Below are positions 32,599 to 42,900 of a stretch of DNA of 64,000 nucleotides, piece by piece. The stretch spans positions 62,001 to 126,000 of the forward strand of contig NZ_JAPRAQ010000013.1 in the NCBI RefSeq assembly GCF_029989365.1, given 5' to 3'. Source of the DNA: Bradyrhizobium sp. Arg816. GTDB lineage: Bacteria; Pseudomonadota; Alphaproteobacteria; Rhizobiales; Xanthobacteraceae. The notes beneath the pieces are model-generated. The model worked only from the letters and a program-made list of their open reading frames with translations. It was not told where the DNA came from and searched no databases. The stretch's first letter is position 1; each line of letters starts with the position of its first letter. The position numbers and the translations under genes were made by a program.

Positions 32599-33115
32599 AG
32601 CACCTTGTGCGTTGATCGTGATGGGCGTGTCGGGTTCAGGCAAGAGTACGGTTGCGGAGGCGCTCGGGCAGCGGCTCGGCTGGCGTTTCGAGGACGGCGA
32701 CAGCTTTCACCCCGCCAGCAATGTCGAGAAGATGCGGGCCGGCCATCCCCTCACCGACGAGGACCGCTGGCCCTGGCTCAACGCCATCGCCGACGAGATC
32801 GCGCGGGTTTGCGACAAGGGCGAGCACGTCATCATCGCCTGCTCGGCGCTGAAGCACACCTATCGCGACGTGCTGCTGCGCGGACGCGACGACGTTCGCT
32901 TCATCTTCCTGAGGGGCACCAAAGAGCTGATCGCCGCCCGCCTCGCGCAACGCAAGGGCCATTTCATGCCGCCCGGACTCCTGACGAGCCAATTCGACAC
33001 GCTGGAGCCGCCGGAAGCGGGCGAACATGTCGTCACCGTCTCGATCGACGAATCCGTCGAGGCGATCGTGGACGGCGTGGTGCGGCAATTGAAACTGAGC
33101 GGGGCGAAACGCTGA
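32585..33115 (+). CDS. gntK: Gluconokinase
   Basis: 176 residues of the GntK P-loop family: Walker A MGVSGSGKSTVAEAL, WRFEDGDSFHPASNVEKMRAGHPLTDEDRWPWL (the substrate loop), IACSALKHTYRDVLLRG, LAQRKGHFMPPGLLTSQFDTLE. It phosphorylates gluconate to 6-phosphogluconate, feeding gnd. The GTG at 32585 is the first in-frame start that gives the normal short N-terminus; it lies inside pgl. Confidence 0.93.
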   Translation: MAGVEAPCALIVMGVSGSGKSTVAEALGQRLGWRFEDGDSFHPASNVEKMRAGHPLTDEDRWPWLNAIADEIARVCDKGEHVIIACSALKHTYRDVLLRGRDDVRFIFLRGTKELIAARLAQRKGHFMPPGLLTSQFDTLEPPEAGEHVVTVSIDESVEAIVDGVVRQLKLSGAKR

Positions 33116-33140
33116 GGCCGATAAACCCTGAGGTCCTGCC

Positions 33141-33953
33141 ATGACGAAAATTTCACTGGTCGTCTCCGACGTCGACGGCACGCTGCTGACCAAGGACAAG
33201 ACGCTGACGGAGCGCGCGCGGTCCGCGGTCCAGCGGCTGCACCAGGCCGGCATCGGCTTCACCATCACCTCCAGCCGCCCCGCGATCGGCATGCGATTCC
33301 TGATCGAGCCGCTGGCGCTCTGGCTGCCGATCGGCCCGTTCAACGGCTCCTCGATCGTCGATCCCGAGATGCATCCCGTCGAGCAGCACCTGATCCCGGC
33401 GAGCGCGGCTGAACGGTCGCTAAAGATCCTCCGGGAGTTCGGCGCCGACATCTGGCTCTTCACCACCGACAAATGGCTGATCGATAACCCTGATGGTAAA
33501 TACGTCGCGCACGAGCAGCACACGATCCGCTCCGCCCCGACCATCGTGACGGATTTTGCGCCGTTTCTCACCAGCGCCTGCAAGATCGTCGGCGCCAGCG
33601 CCGATGCGGCCGGCCTGGAGCGTTGCGAGAAGGCGATGCAGGCGGCGCTGGGCAGCGATGCCACCGCGGTGCGCTCGCAGACCTACTATCTCGACATCAC
33701 GCCGCCCGGCTTCGACAAGGGCACCTTCGTGCAGGCCATGGCCAAGCGCCTCGGTATTTCCACCGACGCGGTCGCCACCATCGGCGACATGCAGAACGAC
33801 CTCGCGATGTTCCGCGTCAGCGGCACCTCGATCGCCATGGGCAATGCCACCGACAGCGTCAAGGACCAGGCCACCCACGTCACCGCGACCAATGAGCAGG
33901 ACGGTTTTGCGGAGGCGATGGAGGTGATTTTGAAGCGGAATGGGGTCGCTTGA
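33141..33953 (+). CDS. HAD-superfamily phosphatase (Cof type)
   Basis: 270 residues of HAD class IIB: nucleophile motif VVSDVDGTLLTKDKTL, motif II TSSRPAIGM, and motif IV VATIGDMQNDLAMFRVSG. The cap domain between is of the Cof/YbiV kind, so the substrate is probably a sugar phosphate. It lies 25 bases after gntK and ends one base from the convergent GH15 gene. Substrate unknown. Confidence 0.88.
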   Translation: MTKISLVVSDVDGTLLTKDKTLTERARSAVQRLHQAGIGFTITSSRPAIGMRFLIEPLALWLPIGPFNGSSIVDPEMHPVEQHLIPASAAERSLKILREFGADIWLFTTDKWLIDNPDGKYVAHEQHTIRSAPTIVTDFAPFLTSACKIVGASADAAGLERCEKAMQAALGSDATAVRSQTYYLDITPPGFDKGTFVQAMAKRLGISTDAVATIGDMQNDLAMFRVSGTSIAMGNATDSVKDQATHVTATNEQDGFAEAMEVILKRNGVA

Positions 33954-33954
33954 G

Positions 33955-35760
33955 TCATTGCTTCGAGCGCTGCACCGCCGGCTTCTCACTTTCCTGCCTT
34001 GCCGCCGACAGATTGTGGGCGGTGTTGATGAGCGCGATGTGGGTCAGCGCCTGCGGGAAATTGCCGGTCTGGCGTCGCGCGATGGAATCGTATTCCTCGG
34101 CCAGCAGGCCGACGTCATTTGCGAGCCCCGCCACCCGATCGAACAGCGCCTGCGCCTTGTCGAGATCGCCCGACAGCACATAGGCGTCGGCCAGCCACAG
34201 GCTGCAGGCCAGGAACGCGCCCTCGATCGGCTGCGTCTCCTCGGACACTTCGCGGGGATCGTGGCGCAGCACAAAACCGTCGCGCATCATGTGTTTCTCG
34301 ACGGCGGCGATGGTGCCCCGAATGCGCGGGTCCGATGGCGGCAGGAAGCCGACGGCCGGCAGCAGCAGCACGCTGGCATCGAGCAGCTTTGAACCATAGA
34401 AGTCGACGAAGGCATTCTCCTCCGCGTCAAATCCCTTGTTGCAGACATCGCGATGAATGGCTTCGCGCAGGGCGCGCCAGTGCAGCAGCGGCGCCTTGAA
34501 GCCAAAGGTCTCGGCGCTCTTGATGCCGCGGTCGAAGGCGACCCAGGTCATGACCTTGGAGAACACGTAGTGCTTCGGCTGTCCACGCAGCTCCCAGATG
34601 CCGTTGTCGGGATGGTCCCAGACCTCGGCGAGATGGTTGAGCACGGCGCATTCCAGCGCCCAGGTCGTCTCGTCGTCGAGCTTGAGCTTGGCCATGCGCG
34701 ACTGGTGGAAGGCGTCGATCAGTTCGCCGTAGACGTCGAGCTGGAGCTGCGCATGCGCGGCGTTGCCGACCCGCACCGGCTGGGCGCCCTCATAGCCGTC
34801 GAGCCAGCCCGCTTCCCATTCCAGCAGACGCCGCTGGCCCCAGATGCCGTACATGATCTGCATGTTCGCCGGCGAGCCTGCCGCGGCGCGTAAGAGCCAA
34901 TTGTGCCAGGCCAATGCTTCCTCGGTGTAACCCGAGTTCATCAGCGCCAGCAGCGTGAAGGTCGCATCGCGCAGCCAGCAGAAGCGGTAATCCCAATTCC
35001 TGGCACCGCCGAGCTTTTCCGGCAACGAGGTGGTGGGCGCCGCGACGATGCCGCCGGTGGGGGCGAAGGTCAGCGCCTTCAGCGTGATCAGCGAGCGTAC
35101 GATCAGATCGTGATATTCGCCGTCGCGGGTGCAGCGGCTGCACCATTCGTTCCAGAATTTCTCGGTCTCCTGGAAGGCGATCTCCGGATCGATCGGCGCG
35201 GGCGGATCGAGATGCGAGGGGCCGTAGGTCAGCACGAACGGCACCGTCTCGCCGGCCTTCACGTCGAAGTCGGAGACCGTGGTCAGATCCTCGCCGCGGG
35301 TCTCCACCGGGGTGCGCAGCACCGTCATGTCCTGGCCGGCGACCGCCAGCAGCGAATGGTCGATGCGTCGCACCCAGGGAATGTCGACGCCGAAGCCGAA
35401 GCGGATGACGAGCTCCATCCGCATCTTCACCGTGCCCGTGAGGCCACGGACCAGCCGCACGATGTCGGAGGCCTTGCCGCGCGGCGGCATGAAGTCGATC
35501 AGCGCAATGGTGCCGCTCCTGGTCTCGAAGCGCGTTTCGAGGATGAGGGTGTTGCCGAGATAGCGGCGCGAGATGGAGGTCGTGTCCTCGCCCGGCGCGA
35601 TCAGCCAGCGGCCGTTCTTGTGCGTGCCGAGGATCGCGGCAAAGCAGGCATCGGAATCGAAGGCCGGCCAGCACAGCCAGTCGATCGAGCCGTCGCGCCC
35701 GACCAGCGCTGCGGTCTCGCAATCGCCGATCAGCGCATAGTCCTCGATCCTCTGAGCCAA
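33955..35760 (-). CDS. GH15 family glucoamylase/trehalase-like hydrolase
   Basis: 601 residues, GH15. N-terminal beta-domain: IEDYALIGDCETAALVGRDGSIDWLCWPAFDSDACFAAILG. Catalytic barrel: NWDYRFCWLRDATFTLLAL, general acid Glu in NGIWELRGQPKHYVFSKVM, base Glu in TQPIEGAFLACSLWLADAYV. Bacterial members of this type include trehalases and glucan-hydrolysing enzymes; the substrate is not decided here, but the trehalose/glycogen neighbours fit either. No signal peptide, so cytoplasmic. The start appears to be TTG at 35760 (no upstream ATG before the malQ stop), without a strong Shine-Dalgarno sequence. Confidence 0.87.
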   Translation of the reverse strand: MAQRIEDYALIGDCETAALVGRDGSIDWLCWPAFDSDACFAAILGTHKNGRWLIAPGEDTTSISRRYLGNTLILETRFETRSGTIALIDFMPPRGKASDIVRLVRGLTGTVKMRMELVIRFGFGVDIPWVRRIDHSLLAVAGQDMTVLRTPVETRGEDLTTVSDFDVKAGETVPFVLTYGPSHLDPPAPIDPEIAFQETEKFWNEWCSRCTRDGEYHDLIVRSLITLKALTFAPTGGIVAAPTTSLPEKLGGARNWDYRFCWLRDATFTLLALMNSGYTEEALAWHNWLLRAAAGSPANMQIMYGIWGQRRLLEWEAGWLDGYEGAQPVRVGNAAHAQLQLDVYGELIDAFHQSRMAKLKLDDETTWALECAVLNHLAEVWDHPDNGIWELRGQPKHYVFSKVMTWVAFDRGIKSAETFGFKAPLLHWRALREAIHRDVCNKGFDAEENAFVDFYGSKLLDASVLLLPAVGFLPPSDPRIRGTIAAVEKHMMRDGFVLRHDPREVSEETQPIEGAFLACSLWLADAYVLSGDLDKAQALFDRVAGLANDVGLLAEEYDSIARRQTGNFPQALTHIALINTAHNLSAARQESEKPAVQRSKQ

Positions 35761-35790
35761 TGTGTTACGAGCCCCGGAAAATCCGCCGTT

Positions 35791-37752
35791 TCAACTCCCG
35801 CCGGTCAACGAGCGTTCCCGCGTCGCCGCCTTCAAGGCCGCAAGATCGACCTTGGCGGCGATCTTGTCCAGCGCCACCGGCAGGCGCTGGCGCCAGTTCG
35901 GATGCTCATCGATCGTGCCGGGAATGTTGGGCTGGTCGATCACGCCGAGCAGATCCTCCAGCGACACCGCCAGAAGACGCGACGGCGTCCGCGACAGGAA
36001 GGCGAGCACCGAATAGAGATCGTTGGCGTTGATGCCGTTCTGGCGCAGGATCTCGTCGAGCCTGCCGAGCGCATCCCAGCGCGCCTGGTCGTTCTCGCCG
36101 GGGTCGAGCCCGAGCGAGCGCTTCATCCTGAGATCGCTGAAGGAGCGCCAGCCGGCATAGGTGCACAGATCATGCGTGTTCAGCGTGACCAGCGCATTGG
36201 GCCGGTAGTGGTCGGCATTGCGGAAGCGGCCGGCATCGTCGCGCTCGAACATCATGACGAGGTAGGACCAGATACCGAAATCCTGCATCGTCTCGCGGAA
36301 ACCTTCCGGCACGGTGCCGAGGTCCTCGCCGATCACGATGCATTTGTGCGCCGCGCTCTCGCGCACCACGGCGCCGAGCAGCGCCTCGAACGGCATCTGC
36401 ACATAGGCGCCGTTGTCCGGCTTGAAGCCGCGCGGCACCAGATACAGCCGTTTCAAGCCTAGCACGTGATCGAGCCGGATCGCGCCGGCGTGGCGCATCG
36501 AGGCGGCCAGCATGTCGGCGAACGGCACGAAGGATTGGGCCTCCAGACCACCGGCATTGAAGCCGGCAAGGCCCCAATCCTGTCCGACGGTGTTGAGCAC
36601 GTCGGGCGGCGCGCCGACGGCGAGATGGCGCGAAATCGCCATCTGCTCGTTCCAGGCGTCGAAGCCGTTGGACTGCACGCCGACGGCGACGTCGAGATAG
36701 AGCCCGACGCGCATGCCGAGCTGGCCGGCCAATTCCTTGGCGGCATGCAATTGGCTATCGGCCGTCCATTGCACGAATTCGACGAACGCGACCTCGCGCT
36801 CGTCGGGACCGTTGCGGAGCTCGGCGCATTTGGCTTCATCCGGCTGCAGCCACTCTTGCGGCCACTCCCACCAAGGCCCGGAGAAGCGATGCCGCAGCAC
36901 CTCGAAGCAGGCAAAGCGGGACAATAACGGCGCACGCGCGGCACGGAATGCGTCAAACTCCTTGCGGCGCGCCTCGCTCGCACTCGTCAGGAAACTGTTG
37001 TAGGCGGCGCGCAGGCCGAGCCACTTCAGTGCCGCCATGTCCGCATAGGGCACACGGTCGCCTTCGCGGAGCCGCGCGGCGGTCGCAGCCGCGTCGGGGA
37101 CGAGGTCGGCGGAAAATTCCGGGATCGCCTCAACGTCGATATAGAGCGGGTTGAGAAACAGCCGGCTGTTCGGCGAATAGGGGCTGCAATCGGCGGGGTG
37201 GTTGTCGAACAGGACATGCAGCGGATTGAGCCCGACGCCATCGGCCCCTAACTGCCTGGCGAGCCGGACGAGACCGGCGAGATCCGTGAAATCGCCAATG
37301 CCCCAGTTGCGGTCCGAGCGGACGCTGTAGAGCTGCACGGCAAGCAGCCAGCCACGGTCGAAATCGCCGCCGAACGCGCGCTCGGGCGCCACGATCATCG
37401 GCACCTCTTCCGCTACACCCTTGGCATCGGTCAGCGTCAACCGGTGATAACCGAGCGGCAGGCCGGCGGGCCAGGCGATCACGGGCTCGCGCGTCTCGCC
37501 TTGCGCGATCACATTGCCGTTTGCGCGCAATGTCCATTGCAGCGGCGGCGCGCCGATCGTCGTCAATTCGGTGCGCGGATGCCCCAGGGCGCGCACCACC
37601 ACGGGCCCGCCGACGAAGCGGTAAACCCGCTTCTCCGGCAGGGCCTCGAGGATGGATTTGAGGGCCACGGGATCGGTGACCCGCAGCTTTCCGAGGGCAT
37701 CGACGAATTCGGACTGAACGCCCTTGATCCGGGCTTGAGCTAAAAGATCCAT
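35791..37752 (-). CDS. malQ: 4-alpha-glucanotransferase (GH77)
   Basis: 653 residues. GH77 blocks: RNWGIGDFTDLAGLVR, ADGVGLNPLHVLF, SPYSPNSRLFLNPLYIDVEAIPEF, nucleophile Asp in IRLDHVLGLKRLYLVPRG, acid/base Glu in VIGEDLGTVPEGFRETM and the third acid in LNTHDLCTYAGW. It moves maltosyl or maltooligosyl units between glucans. It heads the malQ-GH15 operon (30-base gap) and is transcribed away from the glgE-like operon over a shared 200-base promoter region. Confidence 0.93.
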   Translation of the reverse strand: MDLLAQARIKGVQSEFVDALGKLRVTDPVALKSILEALPEKRVYRFVGGPVVVRALGHPRTELTTIGAPPLQWTLRANGNVIAQGETREPVIAWPAGLPLGYHRLTLTDAKGVAEEVPMIVAPERAFGGDFDRGWLLAVQLYSVRSDRNWGIGDFTDLAGLVRLARQLGADGVGLNPLHVLFDNHPADCSPYSPNSRLFLNPLYIDVEAIPEFSADLVPDAAATAARLREGDRVPYADMAALKWLGLRAAYNSFLTSASEARRKEFDAFRAARAPLLSRFACFEVLRHRFSGPWWEWPQEWLQPDEAKCAELRNGPDEREVAFVEFVQWTADSQLHAAKELAGQLGMRVGLYLDVAVGVQSNGFDAWNEQMAISRHLAVGAPPDVLNTVGQDWGLAGFNAGGLEAQSFVPFADMLAASMRHAGAIRLDHVLGLKRLYLVPRGFKPDNGAYVQMPFEALLGAVVRESAAHKCIVIGEDLGTVPEGFRETMQDFGIWSYLVMMFERDDAGRFRNADHYRPNALVTLNTHDLCTYAGWRSFSDLRMKRSLGLDPGENDQARWDALGRLDEILRQNGINANDLYSVLAFLSRTPSRLLAVSLEDLLGVIDQPNIPGTIDEHPNWRQRLPVALDKIAAKVDLAALKAATRERSLTGGS

Positions 37753-37830
37753 TCGGCACGCAGCTTGCAGGCCGTTATCCGGCCGGGGGCATGGATTTTA
37801 ACGAGGTCGTGGAAGAGGTTAGTCAGGCGT

Positions 37831-37856
37831 AACTCGCAGACCGTGCCTGCCGTTCC
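37831..37856 (-). promoter_or_regulatory. Candidate EcfG-type promoter for malQ
   Basis: On the minus strand GGAAC (37856-37852), 17 bases, AGTT (37834-37831), one mismatch to GGAAC-N17-CGTT and a match to the looser RpoE2 pattern GGAAC-N18/19-TT. It is 79 bases before the malQ ATG. Its -35 box is half of the dyad GTTCCC-AA-GGGAAC. Confidence 0.45.
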
Positions 37857-37860
37857 CAAG

Positions 37861-37886
37861 GGAACCAATGACACACAAGCGGCTTT
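37861..37886 (+). promoter_or_regulatory. Candidate EcfG-type promoter for the glgE-like operon
   Basis: GGAAC (37861-37865), 17 bases, CTTT (37883-37886): exact -35, one mismatch in -10. It faces away from the malQ promoter, the two -35 boxes being four bases apart, and lies 70 bases before the GTG at 37957. Confidence 0.45.
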
Positions 37887-37956
37887 CTATATTGGTATCA
37901 AGCGTAGGTTCCCGACAAGGGAAACGGGCTCCTGCTTTCTTGTCAATGGCATCACC

Positions 37957-39903
37957 GTGAACAAGACAATTCAAACTGTCGAGAGTGCCGCAGCCGGCAG
38001 CGCTTTCCTCATCGAAGATATCTATCCCTCGATCGACAGCGGCCGTTTCGCCGTGAAGCGGATTGCGGGCGAACGGGTCGACGTCTGGGCGGACATCTAT
38101 CGCGGCGGCCACGCGGTGATCGGTGCCGCGCTGATCTGGCGAGGAGAGCAGGACCGGGAATGGCGGAGCGAGCCGATGATCCATCACGGCAATGACCGCT
38201 GGTCCGGCGCGTTCACGCCCGTCGAGCCCGGCCAATATGTCTATGCGATCGAAGCATGGACCGACGAATTCGCCACCTGGTCGCACGGGGTTGAGCGCAA
38301 GCGGCGCACCGGCGCGGACGTCAGCCTCGATGCGATCGAGGGCGCCGGCCTCCTGACCAAGGCGCATGGCGCCCGGCAGGACGCGGCGGCGGTCATCGTG
38401 AAGCAATGCGAGGATTATCTTCAGACCGGCGATGTCGGCTCGCTGCTTGCAGCCGATCTCGGCGCGGCCATGGCTGAGAGCCAATCGCGGCCCGACCTGA
38501 CCCGCTCGCAGAACTTCCCGCTGATCGTCGACCGCGACAAAGCCCGCTTCGGCGCCTGGTATCAGATGATGCCGCGCAGCCAGAGCCAGAGTCCCGGCCG
38601 GCATGGCACGCTCCGTGACTGCATCGCGCGCGTACCCGACATCGCCGCGATGGGCTTTGACGTGCTCTACTTCACGCCCATCCACCCCATTGGCCGCACC
38701 CGCCGCAAGGGCCGCAACAATGCGCCGGTGGCGACCGAAGGCGATCCCGGCTCGCCCTATGCGATCGGTACGGCCGAGGGCGGGCACGATGCACTGCATC
38801 CCGAGCTCGGCACGATCGAGGATTTCCGCGCGCTGGTCGCGACCTGTCTCGAATATGGCCTCGAGCTCGCGCTCGACTTCGCCGTGCAATGCTCGCCGGA
38901 CCATCCCTGGCTGGTGCAGCATCCGGAATGGTTCAAATGGCGGCCGGACCGCTCGGTGCGGGCGGCGGATGATCCCTATTCGGACATCGTCATCCCCGAT
39001 TTCGCCTCCGTCGACAGGGCCGGGCTGTGGAACGCGTTTCGCGACGCCATGCTGTTCTGGATCGACCACGGCATCACCATCTTCGCCATCGACAATCACG
39101 ACACCGCGCCGCTTCCGTTCTGGGAGTGGCTGATCAGCGACATCCGCCGCCGCCATCCCGAGGTGATCCTGTTCTCCAAGACCTTTGCACGGCCAAAGCT
39201 GATGAAGGGCCTCGCCAAGCTCGGCTTTGCACAGTCCTTCAGCTATTTCCCCTGGCGCACGGCGAAGTGGGAGCTGGAGCAATATCTGGGCGAGCTGACG
39301 CGCTATCCCGAGCGCGATTTCTACCGGGCGAGCCTGTTCGTGAGCACGCCCGACCTGCTGCCCTATCATCTCCAGGGCGGCGAGCCCTGGGCGTTCAAGT
39401 CGCGGGTCGCGCTGGCAGCGACGCTGTCCGGCAGTTACGGCATCTACAGCGGGTTCGAGCTGCTGGAGCATGACGCGGTTCCCGGGCGCGAAGAATATCT
39501 CGATTCCGAGAAATACCAGATCAAGCACCGCGACTGGGACCGGCCCGGCAACATCAAGGCCTACATCGCCGCCCTCAATCGCATCCGCAACGATAACGCC
39601 GCGCTTCAGCAGACACAGAATTTGCGCTTCCTCGGCGTCGAGGACGGCGAGACGATCGCCTTTGCCAAGGAAGCGGCCGATCCAGCCAACGCCGTCGTCG
39701 CGGCCATCGCCCTCTCGCGCCATGCGCGCGAAGTCTGGTTGCCGCTGGGCGACCTCACCATTGACGCCGGCGGCGCACGCCGCCACGTCACCGCACTCGA
39801 GAATCTCATCACAGGCGAACAGTCCCGCATCGAATGGGGCGGGATCAAATTGCGTATCGATCCCGACCGCGATCCGGCGCTGCTGTTCCGCTGTCTGGCG
39901 TAA
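37957..39903 (+). CDS. GlgE-like GH13 protein with altered active site
   Basis: 648 residues from the GTG at 37957 (a 64-codon upstream extension overlaps the promoter region and lacks homology). N-terminal DUF3416-type domain (IYPSIDSGRFAVKRIAGERVDVWADI), then a GH13 barrel aligning with maltosyltransferase GlgE: DVLYFTPIHPIG, PWLVQHPEWF, WRTAKWELEQYL, EEYLDSEKYQIKHRDWDRPGN. GlgE has the nucleophile in FRVDNPHTKP and the acid/base Glu 29 residues later in FLAEAFTRP. Here these read FAIDNHDTAP (D379 kept, Arg replaced by A377) and LFSKTFARP, with K408 exactly 29 residues on, in place of the Glu. The NPPKKYQDI loop that contacts maltose-1-phosphate is also missing. It heads an operon with TreS-maltokinase. 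True maltosyltransferase activity is doubtful; a pseudoenzyme or altered specificity is likely. Confidence 0.85.
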   Translation: MNKTIQTVESAAAGSAFLIEDIYPSIDSGRFAVKRIAGERVDVWADIYRGGHAVIGAALIWRGEQDREWRSEPMIHHGNDRWSGAFTPVEPGQYVYAIEAWTDEFATWSHGVERKRRTGADVSLDAIEGAGLLTKAHGARQDAAAVIVKQCEDYLQTGDVGSLLAADLGAAMAESQSRPDLTRSQNFPLIVDRDKARFGAWYQMMPRSQSQSPGRHGTLRDCIARVPDIAAMGFDVLYFTPIHPIGRTRRKGRNNAPVATEGDPGSPYAIGTAEGGHDALHPELGTIEDFRALVATCLEYGLELALDFAVQCSPDHPWLVQHPEWFKWRPDRSVRAADDPYSDIVIPDFASVDRAGLWNAFRDAMLFWIDHGITIFAIDNHDTAPLPFWEWLISDIRRRHPEVILFSKTFARPKLMKGLAKLGFAQSFSYFPWRTAKWELEQYLGELTRYPERDFYRASLFVSTPDLLPYHLQGGEPWAFKSRVALAATLSGSYGIYSGFELLEHDAVPGREEYLDSEKYQIKHRDWDRPGNIKAYIAALNRIRNDNAALQQTQNLRFLGVEDGETIAFAKEAADPANAVVAAIALSRHAREVWLPLGDLTIDAGGARRHVTALENLITGEQSRIEWGGIKLRIDPDRDPALLFRCLA

Positions 39904-39913
39904 GGATCACGCC

Positions 39914-42900
39914 ATGAACGTTTTGTCTTCCGTCGACACCAAGAAAGCCGAGGCAGCCGAGATCGTGGATGAACTCTGGTACAAGGACGCCATCATCTAC
40001 CAGCTCCACGTCAAGGCGTTTGCCGACAGCAACCATGACGGCATCGGCGATTTCGCCGGACTGACCGAGAAGCTGCCCTATCTCCAGGAGCTCGGCGTCA
40101 CCGCGCTGTGGCTGCTGCCGTTCTATCCATCGCCAGGACGCGACGACGGCTACGACATCGCCGACTACGGCTCGGTCAATCCCGATTTCGGGACGATGAA
40201 GGACTTCAAGCGCTTCATCCAGGAAGCGCAGAAGCGCGGCCTGCGCGTCATCACCGAGCTCGTCGTCAATCACACCTCCGACCAGCACAAATGGTTCAAG
40301 CGCGCGCGCCGCAGCCATCCGGGCTCGAGCGCCCGCAACTGGTATGTCTGGAGCGACACCGACCAGAAATACCAGGGCACGCGGATCATCTTCACCGACA
40401 CCGAGAAGTCGAACTGGACCTGGGACCACGAGGCCGGGGCGTTCTACTGGCACCGCTTCTTCTCGCACCAGCCGGACCTCAATTTCGACAATCCGCGCGT
40501 GGTCAGCGCGCTGATCCAGGTGATGAAGCGCTGGCTGGATGCCGGCGTCGACGGCTTCCGCCTGGATGCCATTCCCTATCTCTGCGAACGCGACGGCACC
40601 AACAACGAGAACCTCCCCGAGACGCATGCCATCATCAAGCGTCTGCGTCAGGAGCTGGATTCCTACTCGAAGGGCAAGCTGCTGCTGGCCGAGGCCAATC
40701 AATGGCCGGAGGACGTGCAGGAATATTTCGGCCGCGGCGACGAGTGCCACATGGCCTATCACTTCCCGCTGATGCCGCGCATCTACATGGCAATCGCGCA
40801 GGAAGACCGCTTTCCGATCACCGACATCTTGCGACAGACGCCGGACATTCCCGCAAGCTGCCAATGGGCGCTGTTCCTGCGCAACCATGACGAGCTGACG
40901 CTGGAGATGGTCACCGACGTCGAGCGCGACTATCTCTGGACCACTTACGCCAACGATCCTCGCGCCCGCATCAATGTCGGCATCCGCCGGCGGCTAGCGC
41001 CGCTGATGGACAATGACCGCCGCAAGATCGAGCTGATGAACTCGCTGCTGCTGTCCTTTCCCGGCACGCCGATCATCTATTACGGCGATGAGATCGGCAT
41101 GGGCGACAACATCTATCTCGGCGACCGCAACGGCGTGCGCACGCCGATGCAGTGGAGTCCGGACCGCAATGGCGGCTTTTCCCGATGCGATCCGGCCCGC
41201 CTCTATGCGCCGCTGATCATGGACCCCGTCTACGGCTACGAGTCGGTCAACGTGGAAGCGCAGTCGCGCAGCCTGTCCTCGCTGCTCAGCGCCACCAAGC
41301 GCCTGATCTCGGTGCGCAAATCGACCCTCGCCTTCGGCCGCGGCACCATGACCTTCATCCGCCCGGCCAACCGCGCCGTGCTGGCCTATGTCCGGCAGTA
41401 CAACGACGAGGTCATCCTGTGCGTCGCCAACCTCTCGCGCGCAGCCCAGGCGACCGAGCTCGACCTGTCGCCGTGGAAGGACCGCATTCCGCAGGAGATG
41501 CTCGGACGCACGCGTTTTCCGCCGATCGGCGAGCTGCCCTACATGATCACGCTCGGGCCGTACGGCTTCTACTGGTTCCAGCTCACCGAGCGCGACAAGT
41601 CCGAGCCGGTGACGCCGCGCGCGGTACCGGAGTTCGAGACACTGGTGGTGCCGGTCAATTCGAACTGGGTGTCGCTCGCGCGCGAGCGCGGCGTGTTCGA
41701 GCGCGACGTGCTGCCGGGCTTCCTGTCGCGGACCCGCTGGTATCCCGAGCACAATCCCAAGCACATCCAGGCCACGCTGATCTCGGCGGTGCCTTTCAGC
41801 GACATCGGCGACAACAGACCCTGGATCGCGTTCTTCGAGACCACGCAGAACGACGTTACCACGCGCTACGTGCTGCCGATGCAGATCGAGTGGGTGCGCT
41901 TCGACCGCGAGCGGTTCAACCCGAAGGCGCTCGCTGCCGTGCGCCAGGGCGCGCGCGAAGGCACGCTGCTCGACGTAGCAACCGAGCAGATCTTCATCGG
42001 GCTTTTCCTGCGGGGCCTGTCGCAGAACCTGGTGGTGGATGAGAACAATCTGCGGCTGGAATTCAAGGCGACCAGCCGGTTTGCCGATTACATCATCAAG
42101 GAGCCCGGACGCATCCGCACCATCGAGCAGTCGAACAGCACGGCGCTGGTCGACAACCAGTACGTCGCCAAAATTCATCGCCAGCTCGAAAGCGGCATCA
42201 ATCCCGAGATCGAGATCGGCTGCTATCTCACCGAGGTCGCGCGCTTTGCCAATACCCCGGCGCTGCTCGGCAGCGTCGAGTTGATCGAGGGCGATAGAAG
42301 CAGCGCGGTCGGCGTCCTGCACGCTTATGTCGAGAACCAGGGCGACGGCTGGGCCGTCACCACGGGCTATCTCGACCGCTATATCGACGAGCAGCGGCTG
42401 GCGCCGATGGGCGAAGCGCCCCGCGAGACCCAGGAGCAGGCGCCCTATCTGCACTTCGTGGCGCAGATCGGCCGGCGGCTTGCCGAGCTGCATGTGGCGC
42501 TGGCCGCCGCCAAGCCCGACAATCTCGCGCCGGAGCCGATCGGCCCCGCCCACGTCAAACGCTGGGCCTCCGACCTCAAGGCACGGGCCGAGCGGGTTTT
42601 TGAACGGCTCGCCGACAGCCGCGACGGCCTGCGGGAATCCGACCGGCCGCTGATCGATCGGCTCGTCGCGGTGCGTGCGACCCTGCCCGACCACCTCGAC
42701 GCCCTCTTGCCATCCGGCATCGCCGGGTTGAACATCCGTCATCATGGCGACTTCCGCCTCGGGCAAACTCTGATCGTGAAGGACGATATCTTCATCATCG
42801 ATTTCGACGGCAATCCGCATCTCGCGCTGGCCGACAAGCGGCGCAAGCTGCCTGCCGCACGCGACGTCGCCGGCCTGATCCGCTCGATTGAGCTTTCGGT

